Source: Accumulibacter sp. (lineage in GTDB: Bacteria; Pseudomonadota; Gammaproteobacteria; Burkholderiales; Rhodocyclaceae). Taken from it: a stretch of DNA of 64,000 bases. This document shows, one piece after another, positions 1 to 8,070 of this stretch. The translations under genes and the position numbers were made by a program. Position 1 is the first letter of the stretch; each line of letters begins with the position of its first letter. The stretch is from contig NZ_JAMTDQ010000006.1 of NCBI RefSeq assembly GCF_023806635.1, forward strand, positions 62,001 to 126,000. The letters run 5' to 3'. The notes beneath the pieces are model-generated. The model searched no databases. It was not told the DNA's origin and saw only the letters and a program-made list of their open reading frames with translations.

Positions 1-88
1 CGCCTCGCGGCGCCGTACCGTCGGTCGTTGGCCGTGCGGCCGACCGCGAAGGATGCGACCCGGAAGAAGAAGTTCACCCGGAGGCAAC

Positions 89-670
89 ATGACCCTGCTG
101 ATCCTCGGCCTCGCGATTTTCCTCGGTGTTCATTCCACACGGATCTTCGCCGACGGGTTTCGCGACGCCCAGGTGGCGAAGCTCGGGCTGAACGGCTGGA
201 AGGCCGTCTACTCGATCGTCTCGATCGCCGGCTTCACGCTCATCGTGTACGGCTACGCGACCGCGCGGATGACTCCGGTGGTGATCTGGAGTCCGCCGCT
301 GTGGTCCACACACGTCGCCGCCCTGCTGACCGTTCCGGCATTCGTCCTGCTGGCAGCGGCGTACGTACCCGGTACGCGAATCAAGCGGGCGGTCGGCCAT
401 CCGATGGTCGCGGGCGTCAAGGTCTGGGCCTTCGCGCACCTGATCGCCAACGGCACCCTGGCCGACATCCTGCTGTTCGGCAGTTTTCTGGCGTGGGCGA
501 TCCTCGATTTCGCTTCCGCCCGTCGCCGCGACCGCGCCGCGGGCACCGAGTACGCCAGCGGGCCGCTGACGCGCGACCTGACCGCGCTGGTCTTCGGTCT
601 CGCGGGCTGGGCCGCGTTCGCCTTCTGGCTGCACGCCTGGCTGATCGGCGTACGGCCGTTCGGCGCCTGA
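89..670 (+). CDS. NnrU-family integral membrane protein
   Basis: This 193-residue protein is almost entirely hydrophobic, with about six membrane segments and short loops. It opens with a hydrophobic helix followed by the HSTRIFAD segment typical of NnrU (PF07298). NnrU proteins are associated with nitric oxide or nitrite metabolism in denitrifiers, but their biochemical role is not settled. I chose the ATG at 89 because GGAGG lies just upstream (79-83); the frame stays open upstream to 53, but that part is polar and unlike the family. No nitrite or NO reductase gene lies nearby, so the context adds no functional support. Family assignment is fairly secure; function is not. Confidence 0.75.
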   Translation: MTLLILGLAIFLGVHSTRIFADGFRDAQVAKLGLNGWKAVYSIVSIAGFTLIVYGYATARMTPVVIWSPPLWSTHVAALLTVPAFVLLAAAYVPGTRIKRAVGHPMVAGVKVWAFAHLIANGTLADILLFGSFLAWAILDFASARRRDRAAGTEYASGPLTRDLTALVFGLAGWAAFAFWLHAWLIGVRPFGA

Positions 671-1195
671 GATCGCCGCCGACCGACGCGCACTTCGGCA
701 CCGGTCAAGGCCAGCGCAACGGGTGACGCGCGCCATTGCTACCGTGGTCGCCGGTCGCGAGACGGTCGGCGCGCCCGGTCGGAATTCCAAGCGGAAGGCG
801 ATGGCGCATCGACGAATCCGGTGGCTGCGATTTGACCCGGAAGCCGGAGCGTTCCCGGGGCGCTGGATGCCTGCGCCCGGCAACCGGCCAGGGGCCGAGG
901 GCCGCAACGCTTGCCCGCAGCGAAAGTCCGCCGCGGGGCGATCGATCGCAAGCGGTCAGTTGACAACGGGCCTCGGTGTTCCCGGCGGACCGGCGGACCG
1001 GCCGAACGATCGCAATGGTCGGCAAGGCAGCCTGTGGGTGTAGGATGCGGCCTGGAGTCGACCGGTCGGGAGCTGCCGCTTGACGCGCCGGATCGTGAGC
1101 GCGCCTCGTTCCTTTCGGCTGCCTGTCGATTCCACATGCCTCTGGTCGACCGGATCTGGGGGGACGACCCCCTGGGTACCGATGGGAGTACTGAA
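671..1195. other. Intergenic stretch without recognisable gene
   Basis: These 525 bases separate the NnrU-like gene from the VOC-family gene. Open frames exist on both strands, as expected at this GC content, but none resembles a known protein or has a convincing ribosome binding site. I see no clear terminator or promoter. Confidence 0.5.
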
Positions 1196-1675
1196 ATGGT
1201 CACGAAGAACACGGTTTGCCTGTGGTACGACGGTGCTGCCCTGGACGCCGCCCGGTTCTACGCCGAGACCTTCCCGGACAGCACGGTGGGCGCGGTGCTG
1301 CGCGCACCTGGTGATTATCCGGATGGCAAGGAGGGCGATGTCCTGACGGTCGAGTTCACCGTGGCCGGGATTCCCTGCATCGGGCTCAACGGCGGCTCGC
1401 AGTGCAAGCACAACGAGGCGTTCTCCTTCCAGATTTCGACTGACGATCAGGCCGAAACCGATCGCTTGTGGAACGTGATCGTTGGCAACGGCGGCCAGGA
1501 AAGCGCGTGCGGCTGGTGCAAGGACAAGTGGGGGTTGAACTGGCAGATAACGCCACGCGCCCTCATCGAGGCGATCGCCGACCCTGACCGCGCGGCGGCC
1601 AAGCGTGCGTTCGAAGCGATGATGACGATGGGAAAGATCGACATCGCAGCGATCGAGGCGGCGCGGCGGGGCTGA
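1196..1675 (+). CDS. VOC-superfamily (PhnB/YjdN-like) protein
   Basis: This 159-residue protein belongs to the vicinal oxygen chelate group often annotated as 3-demethylubiquinone-9 3-methyltransferase domain (PF06983) or PhnB-like. Typical family features are the opening strand with ARFYAETFPDS, a central GIPCIGLNGG segment, and the C-terminal GWCKDKWGLNWQITP stretch. The family is small, cytoplasmic and dimeric; most members have no proven substrate and the methyltransferase name is misleading. The ATG at 1196 is preceded by GGGAG at 1184-1188, seven bases away. The frame runs upstream to 911, but that region looks non-coding. It appears monocistronic. Confidence 0.8.
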   Translation: MVTKNTVCLWYDGAALDAARFYAETFPDSTVGAVLRAPGDYPDGKEGDVLTVEFTVAGIPCIGLNGGSQCKHNEAFSFQISTDDQAETDRLWNVIVGNGGQESACGWCKDKWGLNWQITPRALIEAIADPDRAAAKRAFEAMMTMGKIDIAAIEAARRG

Positions 1676-2150
1676 AGGGGAAAGTGGCGCACGACGATCG
1701 CGTGCAGCGTGCAGGCGCGGTAGGCCGCCCATTGGAAAGTGATTGACTGCGCGATCCCTGTGACGCCCACTGCCGGTCGGTTGCCGTCAGCCGACGACGG
1801 GAACGCCGCGACCGCCATCGGTTCGGTGCGGCCTGCCAGGCGAGAAACTGTTGCAGCGAAGCGCGAAGGGCCGGTTCAGATTGACAGCGGTCGTTCGGGT
1901 TCCCCGGGGCACTGGCAGCCAGCGACCCAGAGCAGGGTCGAGGTTGGTGAAAGCAGCCGTTCGCCGTACCCCCGCGACAAGTCGAAGGCCGCCGTTCGAT
2001 ACTGAGAGTGCCACGCTTGCGTGATCGGCAGCCTGGAAGCGGGAGCGGTCAGTGACTGCACGATGGCGGGTGGCGGCAGTCGGCCAGAAGCGGAGGTTGC
2101 CCGCACGCCGGTTCCACGTCTGGTACATGTAACAAATGAGTCACGGAACT
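1676..2150. other. Intergenic stretch, no gene seen
   Basis: About 475 bases between the VOC gene and the promoter of the permease unit. I find no convincing coding region or RNA gene. The GC content falls towards the right end, where the permease promoter lies. Confidence 0.45.
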
Positions 2151-2178
2151 TTGCTTGATAATTCGACAATGCTAGAAT
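2151..2178 (+). promoter_or_regulatory. Probable sigma-70 promoter of the arsR-stub/permease/thioredoxin unit
   Basis: TTGCTT (2151-2156) and TAGAAT (2173-2178) are separated by 16 bases, and TGC precedes the -10, giving an extended -10 element. The start codon of the arsR-like stub is two bases downstream of the -10, so either the stub is not translated from this promoter or this is a relic of a promoter that served a leader-containing transcript. Confidence 0.45.
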
Positions 2179-2179
2179 C

Positions 2180-2233
2180 ATGGAAACCTTGAAGGCCGCA
2201 GAACTTCTCGCCACACTGGGACATGAATCCTGA
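2180..2233 (+). pseudogene. Remnant of an ArsR-family repressor N-terminus
   Basis: The 17-codon frame from the ATG at 2180 reads METLKAAELLATLGHES and then hits TGA. That string matches the opening helix of many short ArsR/SmtB repressors, in which the LGHE(S/T) motif is followed by RL and the winged helix. ArsR genes commonly sit directly upstream of permease/thioredoxin pairs like the one here. The stop falls within the perfect inverted repeat TGAATC-CT-GATTCA (2224-2237), and only about 50 bases remain before the permease start, too few for the rest of a repressor. I infer a deletion of most of the gene; a translated leader peptide is the alternative. Confidence 0.5.
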
Positions 2234-2284
2234 TTCAGGTGTTCTTCAAACGACGCAGCAAACCAGGGCAACGGGGAGTCAAGA

Positions 2285-3715
2285 ATGAACTGGATGATGA
2301 CCGCGTTTCAGGGTGGCCTCGATAGCCTGGCCTCCTATTTGGCAGCCCACGTGCTGCTCTGCCTGGTGCCGGCATTCTTCATTGCCGGGGCATTGTCGGC
2401 GCTGGTGCCGCAGCAGCCCATCATCCGCTTTCTCGGCCCGGATGCACCCAAGTGGAAGTCCTATTCCGCCGCCGCTGGTGCGGGTAGCTTGCTTGCCGTT
2501 TGCTCCTGTACCATCCAGCCGCTGTTTGCCGGCATCTACAGGAAAGGCGCCGGTCTTGGCCCGGCCATTACCTTCCTGTTCTTCGCGCCAGCAGCCAACA
2601 TCCTGGCCCTGGCCTATACCGGCGTCGCACTGGGCGCTGAATTCGCCATCGCCCGCATCCTGTTGGCGCTGTCCTTTGGTATAGGCATCGGGATGATCAT
2701 GGCCATCGTCTTCCGCGAGACGGATGTCGCCCGCCTTACTGACGCCCAGACCTTTGCCGAAGGTGGCGGCATTCCAGGCAAGACGCTGCTCTTTGTCGGG
2801 ACGCTGGTCGCCCTGCTGATGTCCGGCACCCTGAAGCTGGATTTCCTGAAGGCGGTGTTGTTCAGTACCCATCTGCCTTGGCAAGGGGCACCGGCCATCC
2901 AGCAAACCCTCGACCTGTGGGTGCCGGTCAATGAGGCCATCGGTGCCGAAGGCTTGAGCCTCCATGGCGCCCTGTTGATCGCCTTGCTGGCAGGTATCGG
3001 CGTCTTTGCCTGGCGTGGGCTGGGCAAGGTCGATGAGGGCTTCAATCGCTGCACGCCCATAGCGCTTGGCCTGACCATACTGACCCTTGTCTTTGCGGCG
3101 CTGGGCTTCAAGGTGATCGATGCCGGTATCGCGCTGACGGTGACCGGCCGAACCCTGGCGGTGACTTTGTTCTGCCTGGCACTCTTTCCGTTGGCCCGCA
3201 GCTTTGATGACTGGGATGTGCAGCAATGGCTGTGCGAAACTTGGCGGTTCGTGAAGATGATATTTCCGCTGCTGGTTCTTGGCGTGTTCTTGGTCGGCGT
3301 CATCAGGGTATTCATCCAGCCTGAGTGGATTCGGTCGGTGGCTGGCGAGAACACCGTGCTGGCTAACCTGGCAGGCGTCGTGTTTGGCGTGTTCATGTAT
3401 TTCCCCACGCTGGTCGAAGTCCCTATTGCCAAGATGTTCCTGTCACTGGGCATGCATCCGGGGCCGCTGATTGCCTACCTGATGGCCGACCCGGAATTGT
3501 CGCTGCAGAGTATCCTGATTACGGCAGCCATCATCGGTAGGTTGCGGGCCTGGACTTACGTCGGTCTGGTCGCCCTGTTCTCGACAGTCTCGGGATTGAC
3601 CTACGGTGCCTGGGTCAATGGCATGTCGTTGTGGATGCTGGTCGGAGTCATCGGCAGCTTCGTTGCGCTCATCATCGGCACCCTGCACTTGATTGAAACC
3701 CGCCGCAAGGCATAA
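2285..3715 (+). CDS. Permease of the PF03773 (ArsP_1-like) family
   Basis: A 476-residue polytopic protein with two blocks of membrane helices separated by a less hydrophobic middle. It carries the family hallmarks: an early CSC motif in the GSLLAVCSCTIQPLF segment, an FFAPAANILAL helix, and a second-half FPTLVEVPIAKMFL segment. Relatives export arsenicals or other soft metals or are of unknown substrate; the cysteine pair and the adjacent CxxC protein suggest a thiol-reactive cargo. The start has GGGGAG at 2273-2278, seven bases upstream. The thioredoxin-like gene follows after 11 bases. Base composition is visibly lower in GC than the surrounding genes, which suggests acquisition. Substrate is not predictable from sequence. 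Confidence 0.8.
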   Translation: MNWMMTAFQGGLDSLASYLAAHVLLCLVPAFFIAGALSALVPQQPIIRFLGPDAPKWKSYSAAAGAGSLLAVCSCTIQPLFAGIYRKGAGLGPAITFLFFAPAANILALAYTGVALGAEFAIARILLALSFGIGIGMIMAIVFRETDVARLTDAQTFAEGGGIPGKTLLFVGTLVALLMSGTLKLDFLKAVLFSTHLPWQGAPAIQQTLDLWVPVNEAIGAEGLSLHGALLIALLAGIGVFAWRGLGKVDEGFNRCTPIALGLTILTLVFAALGFKVIDAGIALTVTGRTLAVTLFCLALFPLARSFDDWDVQQWLCETWRFVKMIFPLLVLGVFLVGVIRVFIQPEWIRSVAGENTVLANLAGVVFGVFMYFPTLVEVPIAKMFLSLGMHPGPLIAYLMADPELSLQSILITAAIIGRLRAWTYVGLVALFSTVSGLTYGAWVNGMSLWMLVGVIGSFVALIIGTLHLIETRRKA

Positions 3716-3726
3716 CGGAGAACATC

Positions 3727-3963
3727 ATGCTTATCAGGATCCTGGGAAGTGGCTGCGCCAAGTGCAGTCGTCTGGAACAACTGACTCGTGATGTCGTCGC
3801 CGAACTCGGCGTGGATGCCACTTTCGAGCACGTGAAGGAGCTGGACAAAATCATGGGCTATCCCATCATGACCACGCCGGCCTTGGTTGTCGATGAAAAG
3901 GTCCTGGTGTCTGGGCGGATGCCGAGCAAGGATGAATTGCTGGGTTGGCTGAAGGACCGCTGA
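3727..3963 (+). CDS. Mini-thioredoxin/glutaredoxin-like protein (Thioredoxin_3 family)
   Basis: This 78-residue protein matches the TM0996/MTH895 group of small thioredoxin-fold proteins (PF13192). The active-site motif is GCAKC (C-x-x-C) near residue 10, and a TTPALVVD segment supplies the cis-proline next to the active site. It lies 11 bases after the permease and is preceded by the weak ribosome binding site GGAG, so the two are almost certainly co-transcribed. A role in reducing or handing over a thiol-bound metal or organometal to the permease is an inference from this pairing. Confidence 0.85.
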   Translation: MLIRILGSGCAKCSRLEQLTRDVVAELGVDATFEHVKELDKIMGYPIMTTPALVVDEKVLVSGRMPSKDELLGWLKDR

Positions 3964-3989
3964 CAAGCTGGTTGCGGTCCTTCAGGTTG

Positions 3990-4019
3990 AATCGACCCAA
4001 AGACAGCTTTGGGTCGATT
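3990..4019 (+). terminator. Strong hairpin after the permease/thioredoxin unit
   Basis: A perfect 13-bp stem (AATCGACCCAAAG and its complement) with a four-base ACAG loop begins 27 bases after the thioredoxin stop. No U-run follows, so it may act as a transcript-stabilising end or a bidirectional barrier rather than a classical intrinsic terminator. Confidence 0.6.
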
Positions 4020-4170
4020 GCCGCCACACGGTATCCTGCACCACCTGGCCGCTTTGCCGAAGGCAGCGGTCGGTCCGCCGCGGAAAGCCGCGATCCGCAG
4101 ACCAATGGCCCGGGCGGCCGCTGCCGCTGGTTCAGGTGACACAGCGACCGGCAGCGGCTCGTCCGCGCTC

Positions 4171-5538
4171 TCAGGGCCAGCTGGCGATCGAATCGGCAGC
4201 GGCTTCGAGCATGCCGCCGATCTCGTCGCCTTCGGGCATCGGGCCCTCGGCGGTGGCTTTCCAGTGGCGCTTGTTGAACACCGCCGCGAAGACGATGCCG
4301 CCGCTGTGCCAGCGCAGTACCGCGGTCGTACCCGGCAAGGAGCCGGTGTGCGAGATCGGCGCGGCGTCGCCCATGTTGGGCCGGCCGTCGTACTTGAAGC
4401 GCAGCGCGAATCGCACCAGGTCGGGCGCCGAGAAGATCAGACCGCCGTGCGAGTCCATCGCTTCGATGTGGAAGCCGCCGTCGCACAGCGGCCCGGGCGG
4501 CTGCGAGCGGTCGACGACGTTGGGCACCGGCGGCCCGGGGCTCGAGTAGACCGGCTCGCGCGGGTGGCGGTCGCGCGGCAGGCTGCGCGCCAGGCGCACG
4601 CTGGTGTTGTTGCCGGGTCCGAGCAGGTCGTCGCGGACGAAGTCCAGGTACGGCTTGTTCGCCACCTGCTCGATCACGCGGCCGAGCACGCAGTGGCCGA
4701 AGTTCGAGTAGGCCTTGCGGCTGCCCGGATCGAAGTCGAGCCGCCGGCCGAGCATGAAGCGGATGATGTCCACCGCGTCGGCCGGCCAGTGCCCGACCCG
4801 GGCCGAGATCAGCGCGGTCTGGAACATCGGGTCGAAGAGTGGCGCCTTGTCGCTCTCCCAGCCGCCGCGGTGATCCGCCAGGTGCTGCACCGTGACGTCC
4901 TGCAACCGCGCGTCGAGCTTGGCGCGCGGGCTGCGCAGCGGACTCAGTCCGAGCAGTGGAAAGGCCAGCGTCGCCGGCGTCAGCCGGCCCTGTGCGATCA
5001 GCAACTGGATCGCCGCTCGCGTCACCGGTTTGACGACGCTCGCCACCCGCATCGGCGTATCGGGCTGCACTGCCTCGCTGCGCCGGGTGTTCAGCCAGCC
5101 ATAGCCGCGCTCGAGCCGGATCACCCCGGCACGCGCGACCGCCAGCACGCCGGCTTCGATCCGGTGCCGCTCCATGTACTCGCGCATCGCACGATCGAAC
5201 GCTGCGAGCGTCGCTGGCAGCGTGCCGGTGGCGACCAGTTCGGGACGAGGCGCTTCGATCTCGATCGGCGGCGGGGTGACGGTCAGCGGTGGCGGATCGA
5301 TCGTCAGCGGCGGCGGGTCCACCGTCAGAGCGGGTGGCTGAACGACGAGCGCCGCCGGCGTGACGGTGATCGGCGGCGGGACGACGGTGATCTGGCCCGC
5401 GCGCAGTGGCGGCGGCTGCACGGTGATCGCCGGTGGCTGGACGGTGATCGGCGGTGGCGTCACCGTCAGCGCGGGCGGGTCGACGGTGACCGCGGGCGGG
5501 TCGACGGTCAGGGGCGGCGGCTGGATGCGGATCGTCAA
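4171..5538 (-). CDS. Serine hydrolase of the beta-lactamase/PBP fold with proline-rich repeat N-terminus
   Basis: The catalytic part carries the three motifs of the class C/esterase group (PF00144): SVVK (about residues 167-170), YSN (about 277-279) and HTG near the C-terminus. Such proteins are D-alanyl-D-alanine peptidases, esterases or beta-lactamases; the substrate cannot be told. Ahead of it, roughly residues 6-95 are about twelve tandem units of the form P-P-x-h-T-V-x. The start is uncertain: I chose the TTG at 5538 because GGAG lies ten bases upstream and because the open frame beyond it (to 5658) does not look like protein. No signal peptide is visible from either start, which is odd for this family; a mis-set start or a cytoplasmic or non-classical location are both possible. 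Confidence 0.7.
   Translation of the reverse strand: MTIRIQPPPLTVDPPAVTVDPPALTVTPPPITVQPPAITVQPPPLRAGQITVVPPPITVTPAALVVQPPALTVDPPPLTIDPPPLTVTPPPIEIEAPRPELVATGTLPATLAAFDRAMREYMERHRIEAGVLAVARAGVIRLERGYGWLNTRRSEAVQPDTPMRVASVVKPVTRAAIQLLIAQGRLTPATLAFPLLGLSPLRSPRAKLDARLQDVTVQHLADHRGGWESDKAPLFDPMFQTALISARVGHWPADAVDIIRFMLGRRLDFDPGSRKAYSNFGHCVLGRVIEQVANKPYLDFVRDDLLGPGNNTSVRLARSLPRDRHPREPVYSSPGPPVPNVVDRSQPPGPLCDGGFHIEAMDSHGGLIFSAPDLVRFALRFKYDGRPNMGDAAPISHTGSLPGTTAVLRWHSGGIVFAAVFNKRHWKATAEGPMPEGDEIGGMLEAAADSIASWP
5254..5520 (-). repeat. Tandem 21-bp coding repeat (PPxhTVx units)
   Basis: About twelve degenerate copies of a 21-base unit lie inside the serine hydrolase gene, one with an insertion. At protein level each unit reads PP(P/A)(L/I/V)T(V/I)(D/T/Q). 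The regular 7-residue period with paired prolines suggests an extended, stiff stalk or a repeated binding surface. Confidence 0.8.
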
Positions 5539-5666
5539 GGGATGGCTACTCCAACGGGGGTGGAAGGACGCGGACTGCAAGCCTGGTAGAGCAGGCAGCC
5601 GCCACCGTGTTCCCGGCTGGTCATCATCCCGGCGCCCCGCGACTCGGGCGCACGGCAACCGGGCGG

Positions 5667-6278
5667 CTATCTGACGGCATCGGACACGCCGAGGAGGCGC
5701 TCACAATAGCGTGCGATGAGGTCGACCTCGAGATTCACCCGGCTGCCGGGAGCCAGCCGGCCGAGCGTCGTCGCCGCCAGGGTGTGGGGAATGAGGTTGA
5801 TGCTGAAGCTCGCGCCATCGACGCTGTTGGTCGTCAGGCTGACGCCGTCGACGGTGACCGAGCCCTTGCGCGCGATGTACCGGGCGAGCGACTCGGGAGC
5901 GCGGACCTCGAGCCGGCGGTTGTCACCGACGGCATCGAAGCGCAGCACCTCGCCGACGCCGTCGACATGACCGGAGACGAGGTGGCCGCCCAGGCGGTCG
6001 GCAAGCCGCAGCGCCTTCTCCAGATTGACCGGACCACCCGCCTGCGCCAGGCCGACGGTGCAGTCCAGCGTCTCGGGCGACACGTCGACCGAGAACGACC
6101 GGCCGGCCAGGTCGACCACGGTCAGGCAGACGCCGTTGCAGGCGATCGAATCGCCGCGGGCCACATCATCGAGCGCGAGCCCGCCGGCGTCGATGCTCAA
6201 CCGAACGGTTGCCGCACCGTCTCCGCGGGGCGTGATGGCGGTGATCCGACCGACCGCTGCGATGATTCCTGAAAACAT
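5667..6278 (-). CDS. ribE: Riboflavin synthase, alpha subunit
   Basis: A 203-residue protein that starts with the near-invariant MFSGI and consists of two lumazine-binding repeats, each with the GDSIACNGVCLTV or GSVTVDGVSLT type signature. It converts two molecules of 6,7-dimethyl-8-ribityllumazine to riboflavin and ribityl-aminouracil in the cytosol. Length matches the family. It stands alone here without ribD, ribBA or ribH, so the rest of the pathway must be elsewhere. No FMN riboswitch is evident in the short upstream gap. Confidence 0.95.
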   Translation of the reverse strand: MFSGIIAAVGRITAITPRGDGAATVRLSIDAGGLALDDVARGDSIACNGVCLTVVDLAGRSFSVDVSPETLDCTVGLAQAGGPVNLEKALRLADRLGGHLVSGHVDGVGEVLRFDAVGDNRRLEVRAPESLARYIARKGSVTVDGVSLTTNSVDGASFSINLIPHTLAATTLGRLAPGSRVNLEVDLIARYCERLLGVSDAVR

Positions 6279-6339
6279 CCGTATGACCTCGACGAAGGAA
6301 TGGAGAAGGCGGCTGCGTACGTGCCCGCAAACGACGGCA

Positions 6340-7461
6340 TCAGCCGTTCGGCCGCCCTGTCGCCGGCGGGCGAGGCACCGTCGCGGGAGACCTGCCGACC
6401 TCGCGCGGCACCTCGTTGATCCAGGCCTCGAGCAGCGTGTAGGCGACCGCCAGGACGACCGGGCCGACGAAGAGACCGACCAGTCCGAAGGCCAGCATGC
6501 CGCCGATGACCCCGGCGAGGATCAGCAGCAGCGGCAGGTCGGCTCCCTGGCGGATCAGGACCGGACGCAGGAAGTTGTCCATGGTGCCGACGAAAATCGT
6601 CCATACCAGGAGGAAGCTGCCCCAGCCGGTCTGGTCGCCCCAGTACAGCCAGACCACGGCCGGCGCCAGGACCAGTGTCGGACCGAGCTGCGCGATGCAG
6701 AACATGAACATCACCGCCGTCAGTACCGGCGCGAACGGCACACCGGCGATGGCCAGGCCGATACCGCCGAGCAGCGACTGGACGATGGCGGTGACGCCAA
6801 CGCCGAGGGCGACCGCACGCGCCGCCTGGCCGGCGAGGATGACCGCACCCTCGCCGCGTTCACCGGCGAGGCGATAGCCGAAGCGGCGAACACCCCTGGC
6901 CGCCTTCTCGCCCGAAGCGTAGAGGACGGCAGCGAGGGCAACGGTGAGCAGGAACTGCACGAAGACCAGTCCGAAACTGCCGATCTCGCTGACGAACCAG
7001 CGCGTCAGGTTGCCGGCGTAGGGCGCGACCTTGCCTGCCAGCTCGGCGGTGCCGGTCGCGGCGACCTGCCGCCACGCGTGCTCGAGCCGCCCGCCGAGCA
7101 ACGGCACCTCGCCGACCCATTCCGGTGGCGACTGCGGCACGCGCAGTCCGCTCAGCGCCTTGCCCCATTCGGCGATCTGGTCGGCGTTGTCAACGATGGT
7201 GGCGATGGCCACCGACAGCGGCACGACCAGGCCAAGGAGAACCAGGAAGGTCATCAGGATCACCGCCGGCAGACGACGATTGCCGAAGCATTGCTGCGCG
7301 CGGAGCAGCAGCGGCCATGAGGCGACGACGACCATCGTCGCCCAGATCAGCGCTGGCAGGAATGGCTGCAGGATCCACAGCGATGCCGCGATGAGGACGC
7401 AAAGGAAGAGCACCGCCAGGGTCGGCCGGGCCATTTCGAAAGGCCTGTCGGGGGAGTTCAT
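6340..7461 (-). CDS. AI-2E family transporter (TqsA/YdiK-like permease)
   Basis: A polytopic membrane protein of 373 residues from the ATG at 7461. It shows the PF01594 layout: two or three helices, a long amphipathic stretch, then a block of about five helices with a PFAPVLTAVMFMF region and a C-terminal FVGPVVLAVAYTLLEAW helix. Family members export quorum signals or act as Na+(H+)/solute antiporters; many have no known substrate. The frame is open to a GTG at 7527, but that extension is charged and the hydrophobic start fits 7461 better. It lies downstream of a separate operon and 61 bases before ribE, so read-through into ribE is possible. Confidence 0.85.
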   Translation of the reverse strand: MNSPDRPFEMARPTLAVLFLCVLIAASLWILQPFLPALIWATMVVVASWPLLLRAQQCFGNRRLPAVILMTFLVLLGLVVPLSVAIATIVDNADQIAEWGKALSGLRVPQSPPEWVGEVPLLGGRLEHAWRQVAATGTAELAGKVAPYAGNLTRWFVSEIGSFGLVFVQFLLTVALAAVLYASGEKAARGVRRFGYRLAGERGEGAVILAGQAARAVALGVGVTAIVQSLLGGIGLAIAGVPFAPVLTAVMFMFCIAQLGPTLVLAPAVVWLYWGDQTGWGSFLLVWTIFVGTMDNFLRPVLIRQGADLPLLLILAGVIGGMLAFGLVGLFVGPVVLAVAYTLLEAWINEVPREVGRSPATVPRPPATGRPNG

Positions 7462-7625
7462 CAGTGGTTCATCCAGGTTCTCGCCATCGTTGTCGGCGCG
7501 CTTGGCGCGCCGGGGCGGCAACGCCACCGCGCCGGCACAGGGCGCATGGTAGCCGATTTCACCGTCGCGATGTCTGCCACCCCAGCCCCTTCGCCGCCGG
7601 CACGACGCCGATGGGACGCCCCGGA

Positions 7626-8069
7626 TCAGGACCTGACGCCGGCGACCGGTGCCGCCAGCACCCGGCGCAAGCCGCGCAGCAGCATGCCGACGACGGGAAG
7701 CTTCATGTAGAGTTCCTCGGCCGCGTCCCAGTAGTCGCGGTGGTGACTGACCTTGCCGGCGGCGTCGAAGCGCAGGTGGGAAACGCCGCGGATGATCTGC
7801 GTCCTGCCGCCGCCCCAGCGCGCAGCCCGGAAGCTGAAGGTCCAGACCAGCATGGCGCCGCCTTCATCGGCCACCCTTTCGCTGACGACGAAGCGCGGCT
7901 CGCCGACCTGCTCGAACATGTGGGCGAAGATGCGCTGGATCGCGGCGACCCCACGCACCTCGTTGAACGGGTCCTTGAAGCAGGCATCGGCGCTGTAGAA
8001 CTCGGGAAAGCGGGCGACGCTTTCCGGCGTCAGGCCGTGGAAGAATTCGATCAGCTCATCCAGGTTCAT
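7626..8069 (-). CDS. NTF2-like (SnoaL/DUF4440 type) protein, last gene of lipid-stress operon
   Basis: A 147-residue protein with the cone-shaped NTF2 fold pattern: N-terminal helices with FHGLTPESVARFPEFY, then a sheet with CFKDPFNEVRG and a C-terminal HHRDYWDAAEELY segment. NTF2-like proteins of this type are found with the DUF3833/DUF1365/CFA set in many proteobacteria; some relatives are isomerases or small-ligand binding proteins. Its start is one base after the SDR stop codon, so translation is coupled. Function unknown; possibly it shields or isomerises a lipid intermediate. Confidence 0.8.
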   Translation of the reverse strand: MNLDELIEFFHGLTPESVARFPEFYSADACFKDPFNEVRGVAAIQRIFAHMFEQVGEPRFVVSERVADEGGAMLVWTFSFRAARWGGGRTQIIRGVSHLRFDAAGKVSHHRDYWDAAEELYMKLPVVGMLLRGLRRVLAAPVAGVRS

Positions 8070-8070
8070 C

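Noticed and set aside
4009-5589. A 526-codon plus-strand frame opposite the serine hydrolase
   Set aside because: The repetitive RRR/DGDRR-type translation arises from the antisense of the proline-repeat region; the minus strand encodes the SxxK, YxN and HTG motifs.
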